In this document: piece by piece, positions 7,134 through 15,080 of the stretch
Numbering within the stretch: the first letter of the stretch is position 1
How the letters are laid out: each line of letters opens with the position of its first letter
Assembly: GCA_035711805.1 (NCBI GenBank)
Contig: DASTBV010000109.1
Location: forward strand, 1 to 15,974
Source of the DNA: Gp6-AA40 sp035711805
Lineage (GTDB): Bacteria; Acidobacteriota; Vicinamibacteria; Vicinamibacterales; UBA2999
Length of the DNA: 15,974 nucleotides
Direction of reading: 5' to 3'
The notes under the pieces: model-generated
Databases searched by the model: none
What the model was told of the DNA's origin: nothing
What the model saw: only the letters and a program-made list of their open reading frames with translations
Position numbers and translations under genes: made by a program

Positions 7134-8501
7134 ATGAGGTCTGACTTCGACCGTTTCATCGCCGCGCTCCGCGACGACTCGCTGTTCGAACGCGGTGCCG
7201 TGGTCACCATCGCCCGGGCGCCGGGGCGGCTCGACGTGATGGGCGGCATTGCGGATTATTCGGGCTCGCTCGTCCTGCAACGGCCGATCGCTGAAGCGAC
7301 GTTCGCGGCGGTCCAACGGAGCGAACGCCCGATGCTCGAGGTCGTCAGCATCGGCCGGCCGCCGTGCGCGATTCCGATCGAGACGCTTGCGCCCGACGGC
7401 GTGCCGGTGGATTACGAGCGGGCGAGGGCGCTGTTTGGGAACACGAAGGGCACGAAGGGATCGAAGAGCACGAAGCCCATCGCGCCGCATTGGATGTCCT
7501 ACGTCGCCGGCGTATTTCTGGTGCTTGCACGTGAGCGCGGGATGCCGCTCGCCGGCGCCAGGGTGGTCGTCTCGTCGCAGGTGCCGGAAGGCAAGGGGGT
7601 GAGTTCGTCCGCCGCGATCGAGACAGCAAGTATGTACGCGGCCGCGACTGCGTTCGGGATCACGCTCGAGCCGCGGGATCTCGCGCTGTGGTGCCAGAAG
7701 AGCGAAAACCTCGTCACAGGCGCACCGTGCGGGGTGATGGATCAGATGACGTGCGTATTCGGCGAGCACGATCGGCTGCTTGCGCTGTTGTGTCAGCCTG
7801 CCGAACTTCACCCGTCGATCGCGGTACCCGACGACATCGAGTTCTGGGGGCTCGATTCCGGCGAGCGCCACGCCGTCGGCGGGTCGGATTACAGTGCCGT
7901 GCGGGCCGGCGCGTTCATGGGACTGCGAATTCTGAGCGAACATGCCGGCGCGCCGCTAGACTATCTGGCCAACGTCGCACCCGCCGAGTTCGAACGTGAG
8001 CTCGGTCGCTGGCTCCCCGAGGAGATGTCCGGCGACGATTTTCTCGCGCGGTACGGATGCACCGCCGACACCGTGACCAGGGTGGACCGCGGCCGCCGGT
8101 ACAAGGTCCGGGCGCCGACGGCCCATCCGGTCTACGAGCGGGGGCGGGCGGAGCGGTTCCGCGAGCTGCTGCACGCGACGGCGGGCGAGCGACGTGTGGA
8201 GCTTGGAGCGCTGATGTTCGAGTCGCACGCCAGTTACCAGGCGTGCGGGCTGGGATCTCCGGGAACGGACCGTCTGGTGGAGCTGGTGCGAACTGAAGGT
8301 GGTGAGGCCGGCCTCTTTGGCGCCCGCATCACCGGAGGAGGCAGCGGCGGCACCGTCGCGGTGGTTGGGCGGAAAGGGTCTTCGGCGGCGATTGCCAGGG
8401 TCGCTCAGGAGTACGAGCGCGCGACCGGTCATCGGCCGCACGTGTTTTCAGGATCATCATCGGGTGTGATCGCGTTCGGCGCTCGCTCGATCGAGTTGTG
8501 A
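7134..8501 (+). CDS. GHMP sugar kinase, L-arabinokinase-like (galactokinase relative)
   Basis: A 455-residue GHMP-family kinase expected to phosphorylate a free sugar at C1 with ATP. Visible GHMP motifs are the N-terminal APGRLDVMGGIADYSG (29-44), the ATP loop PEGKGVSSSAA (151-161), GAPCGVMDQM (197-206, probable catalytic base D203) and the C-terminal GARITGGGSGGT (396-407). Canonical galactokinase has GEHTDY in motif 1; here it is GGIADY, so the sugar-contacting Glu-His pair is absent while the Asp remains. The same wording, together with WGLDSGERHAVGGSDY, YKVRAPTAHPVYE and SYQACGLGSPGTDRLV, closely matches my memory of the kinase domain of plant L-arabinokinase ARA1. L-arabinose is galactose without C6, which fits the changed motif. 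Residues 103-114 are a repeat-encoded insertion (NTKGTKGSKSTK). A weak ribosome site precedes the ATG. Default annotation would be galactokinase; the exact sugar needs an assay. Confidence 0.78.
   Translation: MRSDFDRFIAALRDDSLFERGAVVTIARAPGRLDVMGGIADYSGSLVLQRPIAEATFAAVQRSERPMLEVVSIGRPPCAIPIETLAPDGVPVDYERARALFGNTKGTKGSKSTKPIAPHWMSYVAGVFLVLARERGMPLAGARVVVSSQVPEGKGVSSSAAIETASMYAAATAFGITLEPRDLALWCQKSENLVTGAPCGVMDQMTCVFGEHDRLLALLCQPAELHPSIAVPDDIEFWGLDSGERHAVGGSDYSAVRAGAFMGLRILSEHAGAPLDYLANVAPAEFERELGRWLPEEMSGDDFLARYGCTADTVTRVDRGRRYKVRAPTAHPVYERGRAERFRELLHATAGERRVELGALMFESHASYQACGLGSPGTDRLVELVRTEGGEAGLFGARITGGGSGGTVAVVGRKGSSAAIARVAQEYERATGHRPHVFSGSSSGVIAFGARSIEL
7440..7475 (+). repeat. CACGAAG-type 9-base tandem repeat inside the kinase gene
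   Basis: Four consecutive 9-base units, AACACGAAG, GGCACGAAG, GGATCGAAG and AGCACGAAG, occupy this stretch without breaking the kinase frame. They encode NTKGTKGSKSTK between the FERAR-like helix (YERARALFG) and the conserved SYVAGVFLVL segment, probably a surface loop. The same unit order, including the divergent GATCGAAG third unit, occurs at 11397-11433. Confidence 0.75.
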
Positions 8502-8508
8502 GGAGCTG

Positions 8509-9495
8509 ATGAAGCTGCACATGTTCTGGATGAAGGCGGGTGTGCTGTTGCTGGCGCTGGGCCTTGCCGTGGCCGGTTGCCGTTCCGCTGAAGAGGCGTC
8601 GTCGAACGGCGCCAAGACTCTCAGGCTGGCCTTTGTCACGAACAACTCCGCCGATTTCTGGACCATCGCCCGGCGCGGCGTGGAAAAGGCGGATGCGGAG
8701 CTGGCCGACGTCGAAGTCGATTTCAGGCTGACGCCGCCGCCCGAGGCTGCCGAACAGCAGCGGATCGTGGACGATCTGCTCACCAGGGGAGTGGACGCGA
8801 TCGCCATTTCACCGGTCGACCCGCAGAACCAGACACGAATGCTCAATGCCGCGGCGACGCGTGCGCTCGTGTTCACGCAGGACAGCGACGCACCGCAGTC
8901 GGATCGCGCCTGCTACATCGGCACCGATAACGTGGCCGCCGGACGCCAGGCGGGCCAGCTCATTCGCGAAGCGATCCCCGAAGGCGGCTCGATCATGCTG
9001 TTTGTCGGCAAGCTGGATGCGCAGAACGCCCAGGAGCGCATCCAGGGGATCAAGGAAACGCTGGCGGGATCGAATATCCGCGTGATCGACGTGCGCACGG
9101 ACGATGTGGATGATGTGCGTGCCAAGGCGAATGCCGCCGACACGCTCGTGCGATACCCGGATATCAAAGGGCTCGTCGGTTTGTGGAGTTATAACGGTCC
9201 GGCGATCTTGAATGCCGTTCGCGAGGCCGGCAAAGTCGGCCGCGTCAAGATCGTGGCGTTCGACGAGGCCGACGAGACGCTGGCCGGCGTGAAAGACGGC
9301 GCGATTCACGGAACGGTCGTGCAGCAGCCGTTCGAGTTCGGGTATCAGTCGATCGTCCGGATGGCCCAGGCGCTGCGCGGCGATCGGTCGTTTATTCCCG
9401 CAACGGAGCAGATCATCGTGCCGACGCTGGTCGTGAACCGGTCGAACGTGGAGGAGTTCACCACGAAGATCAACGAACTGCGGGGACGTAGATAG
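8509..9495 (+). CDS. Periplasmic sugar-binding lipoprotein of an ABC importer (RbsB type)
   Basis: A 328-residue binding protein of the ribose/galactose/arabinose class (Peripla_BP_4 fold). The signal peptide ends with the lipobox AVAGC (C24), so the protein is probably anchored to a membrane. The mature part starts TLRLAFVTNNSADFWTIARR, the standard first strand and helix, followed by GVDAIAISPVDPQNQTRML, the IGTDNVAAGRQAGQLI block around residue 140, and KIVAFDEADETLAGVKDGAIHGTVVQQPFEFGY near the C-terminus. These match sugar-binding homologues throughout. An AGGAG site (8501-8505) directly precedes the ATG and overlaps the kinase stop, so translation is likely coupled. No permease or ATPase follows. 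The importer encoded divergently at 5059-2575 lacks a binding protein, so the two almost certainly form one system, delivering the sugar that the operon's kinase phosphorylates. Confidence 0.9.
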   Translation: MKLHMFWMKAGVLLLALGLAVAGCRSAEEASSNGAKTLRLAFVTNNSADFWTIARRGVEKADAELADVEVDFRLTPPPEAAEQQRIVDDLLTRGVDAIAISPVDPQNQTRMLNAAATRALVFTQDSDAPQSDRACYIGTDNVAAGRQAGQLIREAIPEGGSIMLFVGKLDAQNAQERIQGIKETLAGSNIRVIDVRTDDVDDVRAKANAADTLVRYPDIKGLVGLWSYNGPAILNAVREAGKVGRVKIVAFDEADETLAGVKDGAIHGTVVQQPFEFGYQSIVRMAQALRGDRSFIPATEQIIVPTLVVNRSNVEEFTTKINELRGRR

Positions 9496-9505
9496 GCACC
9501 TGGTG

Positions 9506-9737
9506 GTTCAAAGGGTTCAAGGGGTTCAAGGGGTGCAAGGGTTCAAGGGGTGCAAGGGTTCAAGGGGTTCAAAGGGTGCAAAGGGTTCAAGGGGTGCAAG
9601 GGGTTCAAAGGGTGCAAAGGGTTCAAAGGGTGCAAGGGTGCAAGACGTTTGGTTCAGCAGGTTCAGGAACCCGTGAACCCACCGAACCATCTGAACTGGA
9701 CCCCTGCACCCTTTGAACCCTTGAACCTCCTGAACCC
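9506..9737. repeat. GTTCAAAGG minisatellite with inverted arm
   Basis: Bases 9506-9644 are 16 tandem units of 8-9 bases (last one 7), alternating between GTTCAAAGG-like and GTGCAAAGG-like forms. Bases 9645-9700 carry shorter GGTTCA / TGAACC inverted pairs, for example within 9660-9679. Bases 9701-9737 carry about four of the same units in the opposite orientation (CTGCACC, CTTTGAACC, CTTGAACC, CTGAACC). Left and right arms could therefore pair into a long imperfect hairpin in DNA or RNA. This fills the only sizeable intergenic gap in the window, between the sugar-binding protein stop and the arabinofuranosidase ribosome site. Part of it is open as a repetitive reading frame (FKGCKG repeats), which I regard as meaningless. 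Confidence 0.85.
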
Positions 9738-9744
9738 AAAAAAC

Positions 9745-9750
9745 GGAGAG
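9745..9750 (+). promoter_or_regulatory. Ribosome binding site of the arabinofuranosidase gene
   Basis: GGAGAG lies immediately after the inverted arm of the repeat tract and just before the ATG at 9753. It confirms that start, which begins the Tat signal peptide. Because the proposed hairpin ends about 8 bases upstream, the site itself stays outside the stem. Confidence 0.65.
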
Positions 9751-9752
9751 CT

Positions 9753-11396
<1,644 letters not shown>

Positions 11397-11433
11397 AACA
11401 CGAAGGCCACGAAAGCGATCGAAGCGCACGAAG
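11397..11433 (+). repeat. CACGAAG-type 9-base tandem repeat between arabinofuranosidase and epimerase genes
   Basis: Units AACACGAAG, GCCACGAAA, GCGATCGAAG (one base longer) and CGCACGAAG fill exactly the gap between the TGA at 11394-11396 and the ATG at 11434. Unit order matches the copy inside the kinase gene at 7440-7475, including the GATCGAAG third unit. The final GAAG sits right next to the epimerase ATG, so the element may supply the only purine-rich bases available to the ribosome there. Confidence 0.75.
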
Positions 11434-12585
11434 ATGTTTTTGCGACGTATGCACTATTTGGCCGCGGCCGCCGCGATCGCGATCGCGGCCTGCTCGACCT
11501 CGCGCGGAGCTGCGGACGCACCCGCGAGGGAGACGCAGACTGCCGGCATCGCCTCTCGGCCCTTCGGCCGCGAGGGCAACACGCCAGTGCAACTCTATAC
11601 ACTGACCAACAAGAACGGCCTCATCGCCAAAATCAGCAATTACGGCGCGATCGTCACCGAACTCCACGCGCCCGATCGGAACGGCCGATTGGCCGACGTC
11701 GTGCTCGGGTTCGACAACCTCGACGGCTATCTCGCCGGGCACCCGTACTTCGGCGCGATCGTCGGACGCGTGGCCAACCGGATCAGGAATGCCGAATTCG
11801 CGCTGGAGGGCTCGCGCTACACGCTCGCGCCCAACGACAAGCCGCACCACCTGCACGGCGGCCGGAAGGGCTGGGACAAAGTGGTCTGGACCGTCAAAAC
11901 GGCGGACACCGCGGACGGTCCGTCGGTCGAGCTCACGTATGTCTCCAGGGATGGCGAAGAAGGCTATCCGGGCACGGTGACGGCGAGGACTGTCTATACG
12001 CTCACGAACAACAACGAGCTGAAGGTCGAGATGGAGGCGACGACCGATCGGACCACAGTGGTAAACATGGCGCACCACAGCTACTGGAATCTTGCCGGGC
12101 ACGGCTCCGGGACGGTTCTCGACCACGTGCTGACGCTCCATGCGGATCGCTACACGCCCGGCACGCCGATGGTTCCGGACGGCCGCGTGCTGCCGGTTGC
12201 GAAGACCCCATTCGACTTCACGGCCGGCAAGCGGATCGGCCAGGATCTACAGGCGGCTGGCGGCAATCCGACGGGCTATGACCACAACTTCGTGGTGAAC
12301 GGCGAGCCCAATCGGCTGCGGGCGGTGGCGCGGCTCGAGGATCCGGCATCGGGCCGCGTGATGACGCTGAGCGCGGACCAGCCGGGCGTGCAGTTCTATA
12401 CCGGTAACTTCCTCGACGGCTCGCACAAAGGCAAAGGGGCAACCTACGTTCAGTACGCCGGGCTGTGCCTCGAGACGCAGAAGTTCCCGAACGCCATCAA
12501 CGTTCCCGCCTGGCAGGACCAGGTGATTCTGCGGCCCGGCCGGCCGTATCGGCACCTGATGGTGCACACATTCAGCGCCGAATAA
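11434..12585 (+). CDS. galM: Aldose 1-epimerase (mutarotase), predicted lipoprotein
   Basis: A 383-residue GalM-family mutarotase that interconverts alpha and beta anomers of aldoses such as galactose or arabinose. Family landmarks are SNYGAIVTELHAPDRNG near residue 68, GRVANRI (111-117, R116), HHLHGG (138-143, H141), the catalytic region VNMAHHSYWNLAG (210-222, catalytic His probably H214 or H215), GYDHNFV (D283) and LCLETQKFPN with catalytic base E347. The signal peptide ends in AIAAC (C20), predicting a periplasmic lipoprotein, as in a number of other exported GalM proteins. The frame is open upstream to an ATG at 11383, but that extension would read through the CACGAAG repeat and overlap the arabinofuranosidase stop, so 11434 is preferred; 11449 is a weaker alternative. 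It probably equilibrates anomers released by the GH51 enzyme before uptake. Confidence 0.9.
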   Translation: MFLRRMHYLAAAAAIAIAACSTSRGAADAPARETQTAGIASRPFGREGNTPVQLYTLTNKNGLIAKISNYGAIVTELHAPDRNGRLADVVLGFDNLDGYLAGHPYFGAIVGRVANRIRNAEFALEGSRYTLAPNDKPHHLHGGRKGWDKVVWTVKTADTADGPSVELTYVSRDGEEGYPGTVTARTVYTLTNNNELKVEMEATTDRTTVVNMAHHSYWNLAGHGSGTVLDHVLTLHADRYTPGTPMVPDGRVLPVAKTPFDFTAGKRIGQDLQAAGGNPTGYDHNFVVNGEPNRLRAVARLEDPASGRVMTLSADQPGVQFYTGNFLDGSHKGKGATYVQYAGLCLETQKFPNAINVPAWQDQVILRPGRPYRHLMVHTFSAE

Positions 12586-12609
12586 TCCCCAGTTGATGCG
12601 CCGGATCGG
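12586..12609. other. Convergent gap without a visible terminator
   Basis: The 24 bases between the converging stops of the epimerase and basic-protein genes hold no stem followed by a T-run. Termination of both transcripts would have to be factor-dependent or use structures inside the coding regions. Confidence 0.4.
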
Positions 12610-13098
12610 TCAGCGTTTTCGGCGTTTGGCGGTCGGACGCGGCGCTGCACGACGGCCGCGGCTCTTCGCAGCCGCGACGGGTTTTCGCGTCGGCTTCGTC
12701 GTCGGCCGCTTCATTGAGCGTGTCGTAGCCATTCGCGCTTTTGCAGTGCGGGTCGTTCTCTTCGATGTGCGGGTCCTGGCCGTTTTACCCTTCGCGGTAC
12801 CCCTGGCATTCGACGGAGCCGCCTTGCCTGCCGTCATGTTCTTCGTCACACGCGAAGCCGGGCGTTTGCGAACTCGTGTCGAATCCGCGCCGGTCGGTTC
12901 GTTGCCTGACGATTTCTCCGTGCCGCGAGCAGTGTCGCCGGCGGGCGCCAGCCGTACTCTCGTCTGGCGGTTCACCGGTTGCCATCTGTGCGGGGATCCG
13001 ATCACGTTCTGCTTGCGCAACTCCCGCGCGGCGTCGTCCTGGGTCAGGCGCCCGCGTTGCGTGTACATCCCCGGATTCACTGTGTTCTGTCTGCTCAT
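12610..13098 (-). CDS. Very basic histone-H1-tail-like protein of unknown function
   Basis: A 162-residue protein. The first 50 or so residues are mixed (VNPGMYTQRGRLTQDDAA around 7-24), and residues 73-162 form a low-complexity tail with 33 Lys/Arg and no Asp or Glu, rich in Ala, Thr and Pro (for example KGKTARTRTSKRTTRTAK). Such tails resemble eukaryotic H1 and bacterial H1-like nucleoid proteins and should bind nucleic acid. That role is inferred from composition only. Its ATG overlaps the TGA of the upstream baeRF-like gene (ATGA at 13098-13095), strong support for coupled translation and for this strand. The opposite strand also stays open here (12593-13111) but translates to an odd Val/Arg/Phe-rich product and lacks such coupling. 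It converges with galM across 24 bases. Confidence 0.72.
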   Translation of the reverse strand: MSRQNTVNPGMYTQRGRLTQDDAARELRKQNVIGSPHRWQPVNRQTRVRLAPAGDTARGTEKSSGNEPTGADSTRVRKRPASRVTKNMTAGKAAPSNARGTAKGKTARTRTSKRTTRTAKARMATTRSMKRPTTKPTRKPVAAAKSRGRRAAPRPTAKRRKR

Positions 13099-14240
13099 AT
13101 GCGGAACCTGAGTAATGCGCCGACGCCACCGACATCGGCCAACAGTGACGCGTCTTCGATGAATCTGATGCGTGCCGCAGTCTGCTGTGCGCGCGTGATC
13201 AATTCGTCGGAAAGTTTCACCTGACGTTCGTCTCCCGCTCCGACGGGATTCGACGTGACGACCTGTACGTCGCCAGGCGCCGCATCCTCAGGCAGCGCCT
13301 GCACTGATTTCAGCGTATCCGGTGACCCTGTAATGATGAGCTCGTCGACCTGACCGAGCTGCAACGCTGACAACGTCGCCTCGGGTCCGGCGACACCAAG
13401 GCCGCCGCTCTTCCACGCGTCCATGAGCTCCTGCACTTTGTCAACGTCGGTCTCCGCGTCCTTCTCGCGCAACGCGGCCATCGTCCGTTCTACGAAGCTG
13501 GCGCTTTCGCCGTCTTCGTGGGGACCGATCTCGACGATCTTGTCGGCGAGCTCTTTCGGCAACTGCTCGCGCAGCTTGGGCATGGCGACGTCTGCGCCCG
13601 CCACCACGACGTGCTGGATCTCTTCTTCGCGCACGATCTGGTCGAGGGTGTCGACGACTTCCTTGATGTGATGCATATGGAAGTTGTCAGCCCGCCGCTG
13701 ATAGCGCGCCTGCGACCATCCACCCTTCGAGTTGCGGCGGGTCTTCTCGCCGACGATTTTCTCCTCGCGCTCGATTTCGCCACCAAAGACAAAGATGCGC
13801 GCCTTGTTGGTGTCGAGCATCACCGCTGCATAACGCGGGCAGTTTTCGACTACCCTGGCCAGCGGATAAAGGTGAGGGACCGAGCTGATGAACAACGCGT
13901 GCTCCGGGATTGGGGCGTCGAGCGGAACAATCTCGAAGAGCTCGCCCCCGCTGGACGCAAATATCGCGACGCCCTGGCCGGCTAAGGCCTCCTTCGTTTC
14001 GAGACTTTCCTGGATGCGCTTGACGTCAATGTCGAAACTCTCGCGCTCGGGTGATTGCTCAGGGAATGCCTTGGCGCGCTCGGTGAACACCTTCCGCACG
14101 AACTGTCGATAGTCTTCTCGGCCGTTCTGATCGGTCGAGAGGCTGAGGTAGAGGCTGATGACGGGAAAGGGACTGGGTTCCAGCGCCGCAAGAAACTCCA
14201 GCCGCTGACTCACAGACTGCGCCGACGGGGACTCTGCCAT
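13095..14240 (-). CDS. baeRF family protein (bacterial archaeo-eukaryotic release factor-like, family 10 type)
   Basis: A 381-residue soluble protein related to the eRF1/Pelota-like proteins found in bacteria. An N-terminal alpha/beta domain (VISLYLSLSTDQNGREDYRQFVRKV region) is followed by a central domain, AAVMLDTNKARIFVFGGEI (138-156). After this comes the diagnostic stretch GGWSQARYQRRADNFHMHHIKEV (173-195), in which a Gly-rich turn and basic residues precede a His-rich helix. The last part, HVVVAGADVAMPKL and later VDELIITGSPDTL, looks like the eRF1 domain-3 (L7Ae-like) fold. Release or ribosome-rescue activity is proposed for this group by homology but, as far as I know, not demonstrated for this family. 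No clear ribosome site precedes the ATG. The stop overlaps the start of the basic-protein gene, so the two are likely made together. Confidence 0.82.
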   Translation of the reverse strand: MAESPSAQSVSQRLEFLAALEPSPFPVISLYLSLSTDQNGREDYRQFVRKVFTERAKAFPEQSPERESFDIDVKRIQESLETKEALAGQGVAIFASSGGELFEIVPLDAPIPEHALFISSVPHLYPLARVVENCPRYAAVMLDTNKARIFVFGGEIEREEKIVGEKTRRNSKGGWSQARYQRRADNFHMHHIKEVVDTLDQIVREEEIQHVVVAGADVAMPKLREQLPKELADKIVEIGPHEDGESASFVERTMAALREKDAETDVDKVQELMDAWKSGGLGVAGPEATLSALQLGQVDELIITGSPDTLKSVQALPEDAAPGDVQVVTSNPVGAGDERQVKLSDELITRAQQTAARIRFIEDASLLADVGGVGALLRFRI

Positions 14241-14288
14241 ACCGTGGCAGGCTGCAAGGCTAATGCCCTGTCGTCGCCGATGGCACCG

Positions 14289-15080
14289 TCAGTGGCGGAC
14301 GGTGACGATAACGCGACGGGACAGGTGGTCGTCGACACCATCGGCTGCGGCGGCTTCCTCACGCCAGCTGACCTTGAACGACGGTCCTTTGAGATTCGCG
14401 CCCCGCAGTAGCATGGCGATCTGCTCCGCGCGCTTCTTCCCGATGGTTGGTTCCTCGACGATGGTCTGACCATTCGACAGGCGCACGGCGCCGCGGTGAC
14501 CCACGATCTCGATCTCGCGCGCGTTCGCGGCACGGGCGAAGTTGAGAATTGCGGTCAGCGCGCCGGCGTGGGTGAAGCCGATGAGGCCGTCGAACGGGTA
14601 AGAGACGACGAACTCTCGAGTGGATCCAGTGACAGCAGGCGCTGGCGCCGCGGCGGGGGCAGCGTTGTCGAAGGCGAGACGTCCTTTGCTCGGACCCGGC
14701 GGGCGCGGCGGTTCGAATGTCAGGTTGTAGCGGTCCTCCGCCGGCAGCATCGTGTTGCACGACGCATCGCGCTCGAGCACCGACAAGTGCACGGGATTCA
14801 GCACGATGCCGCCACAGATGCGCGGCTCGGTGGACACCGTGCCTTCGACGAGCACGCGATGCCCAAGCGATGGCGGGTTCACGGGCGCACTAACGTCCGT
14901 CTGCAGCGTCAGGAAGTACAGTTCGCCGTTGTACTCCGCAAGCCAGCACGGAACCGACGCGGTGTCCCGAACGATCGGACAGGTCACGAAATTGGCGCGC
15001 TGCTGAGCGCCGAGGAGGGAGACCGACACGAGCCACACGGCCAGCAGCGCACTCCCACGAGTCGCGCGACGCCTGACCAT
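14289..15080 (-). CDS. Exported protein with OmpA-like C-terminal domain, coupled to a cytochrome gene
   Basis: A 263-residue protein with an N-terminal signal peptide (basic MVRRRATRG, then a hydrophobic run ending in LLGAQQ near residue 26). The middle domain has four cysteines, C34, C45, C89 and C108, likely two disulfides in the periplasm, and is unknown to me. A Pro/Ala linker (about 123-150) leads to a C-terminal domain with the outline of OmpA/MotB peptidoglycan-binding domains: FVVSYPFDG (157-165), AREIEIVGHRG (187-197), IGKKRAEQIAMLL (213-225) and HLSRRVIVTV (252-261). It is a degenerate match, so cell-wall binding is uncertain. The ATG at 15080 shares one base with the stop of the cytochrome gene (TGATG). 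A much longer open frame continues upstream to 15659 but is a shadow of the cytochrome gene and lacks a signal peptide. Confidence 0.75.
   Translation of the reverse strand: MVRRRATRGSALLAVWLVSVSLLGAQQRANFVTCPIVRDTASVPCWLAEYNGELYFLTLQTDVSAPVNPPSLGHRVLVEGTVSTEPRICGGIVLNPVHLSVLERDASCNTMLPAEDRYNLTFEPPRPPGPSKGRLAFDNAAPAAAPAPAVTGSTREFVVSYPFDGLIGFTHAGALTAILNFARAANAREIEIVGHRGAVRLSNGQTIVEEPTIGKKRAEQIAMLLRGANLKGPSFKVSWREEAAAADGVDDHLSRRVIVTVRH

Noticed and set aside
9506..9644. CRISPR array
   Set aside because: The units are 8-9 bases with no unique spacers and no cas genes nearby. It is a simple minisatellite.
12593..13111. Plus-strand 172-codon frame opposite the basic protein
   Set aside because: Odd Val/Arg/Phe-rich composition and no coupling. 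The minus-strand gene is tied to its neighbour by an ATGA overlap.
14241..14288. Weak GGCA / TGCC pairing in the gap before the baeRF-like gene
   Set aside because: The stem is too short and has no T-run, and no promoter boxes could be recognised in the 48 bases.
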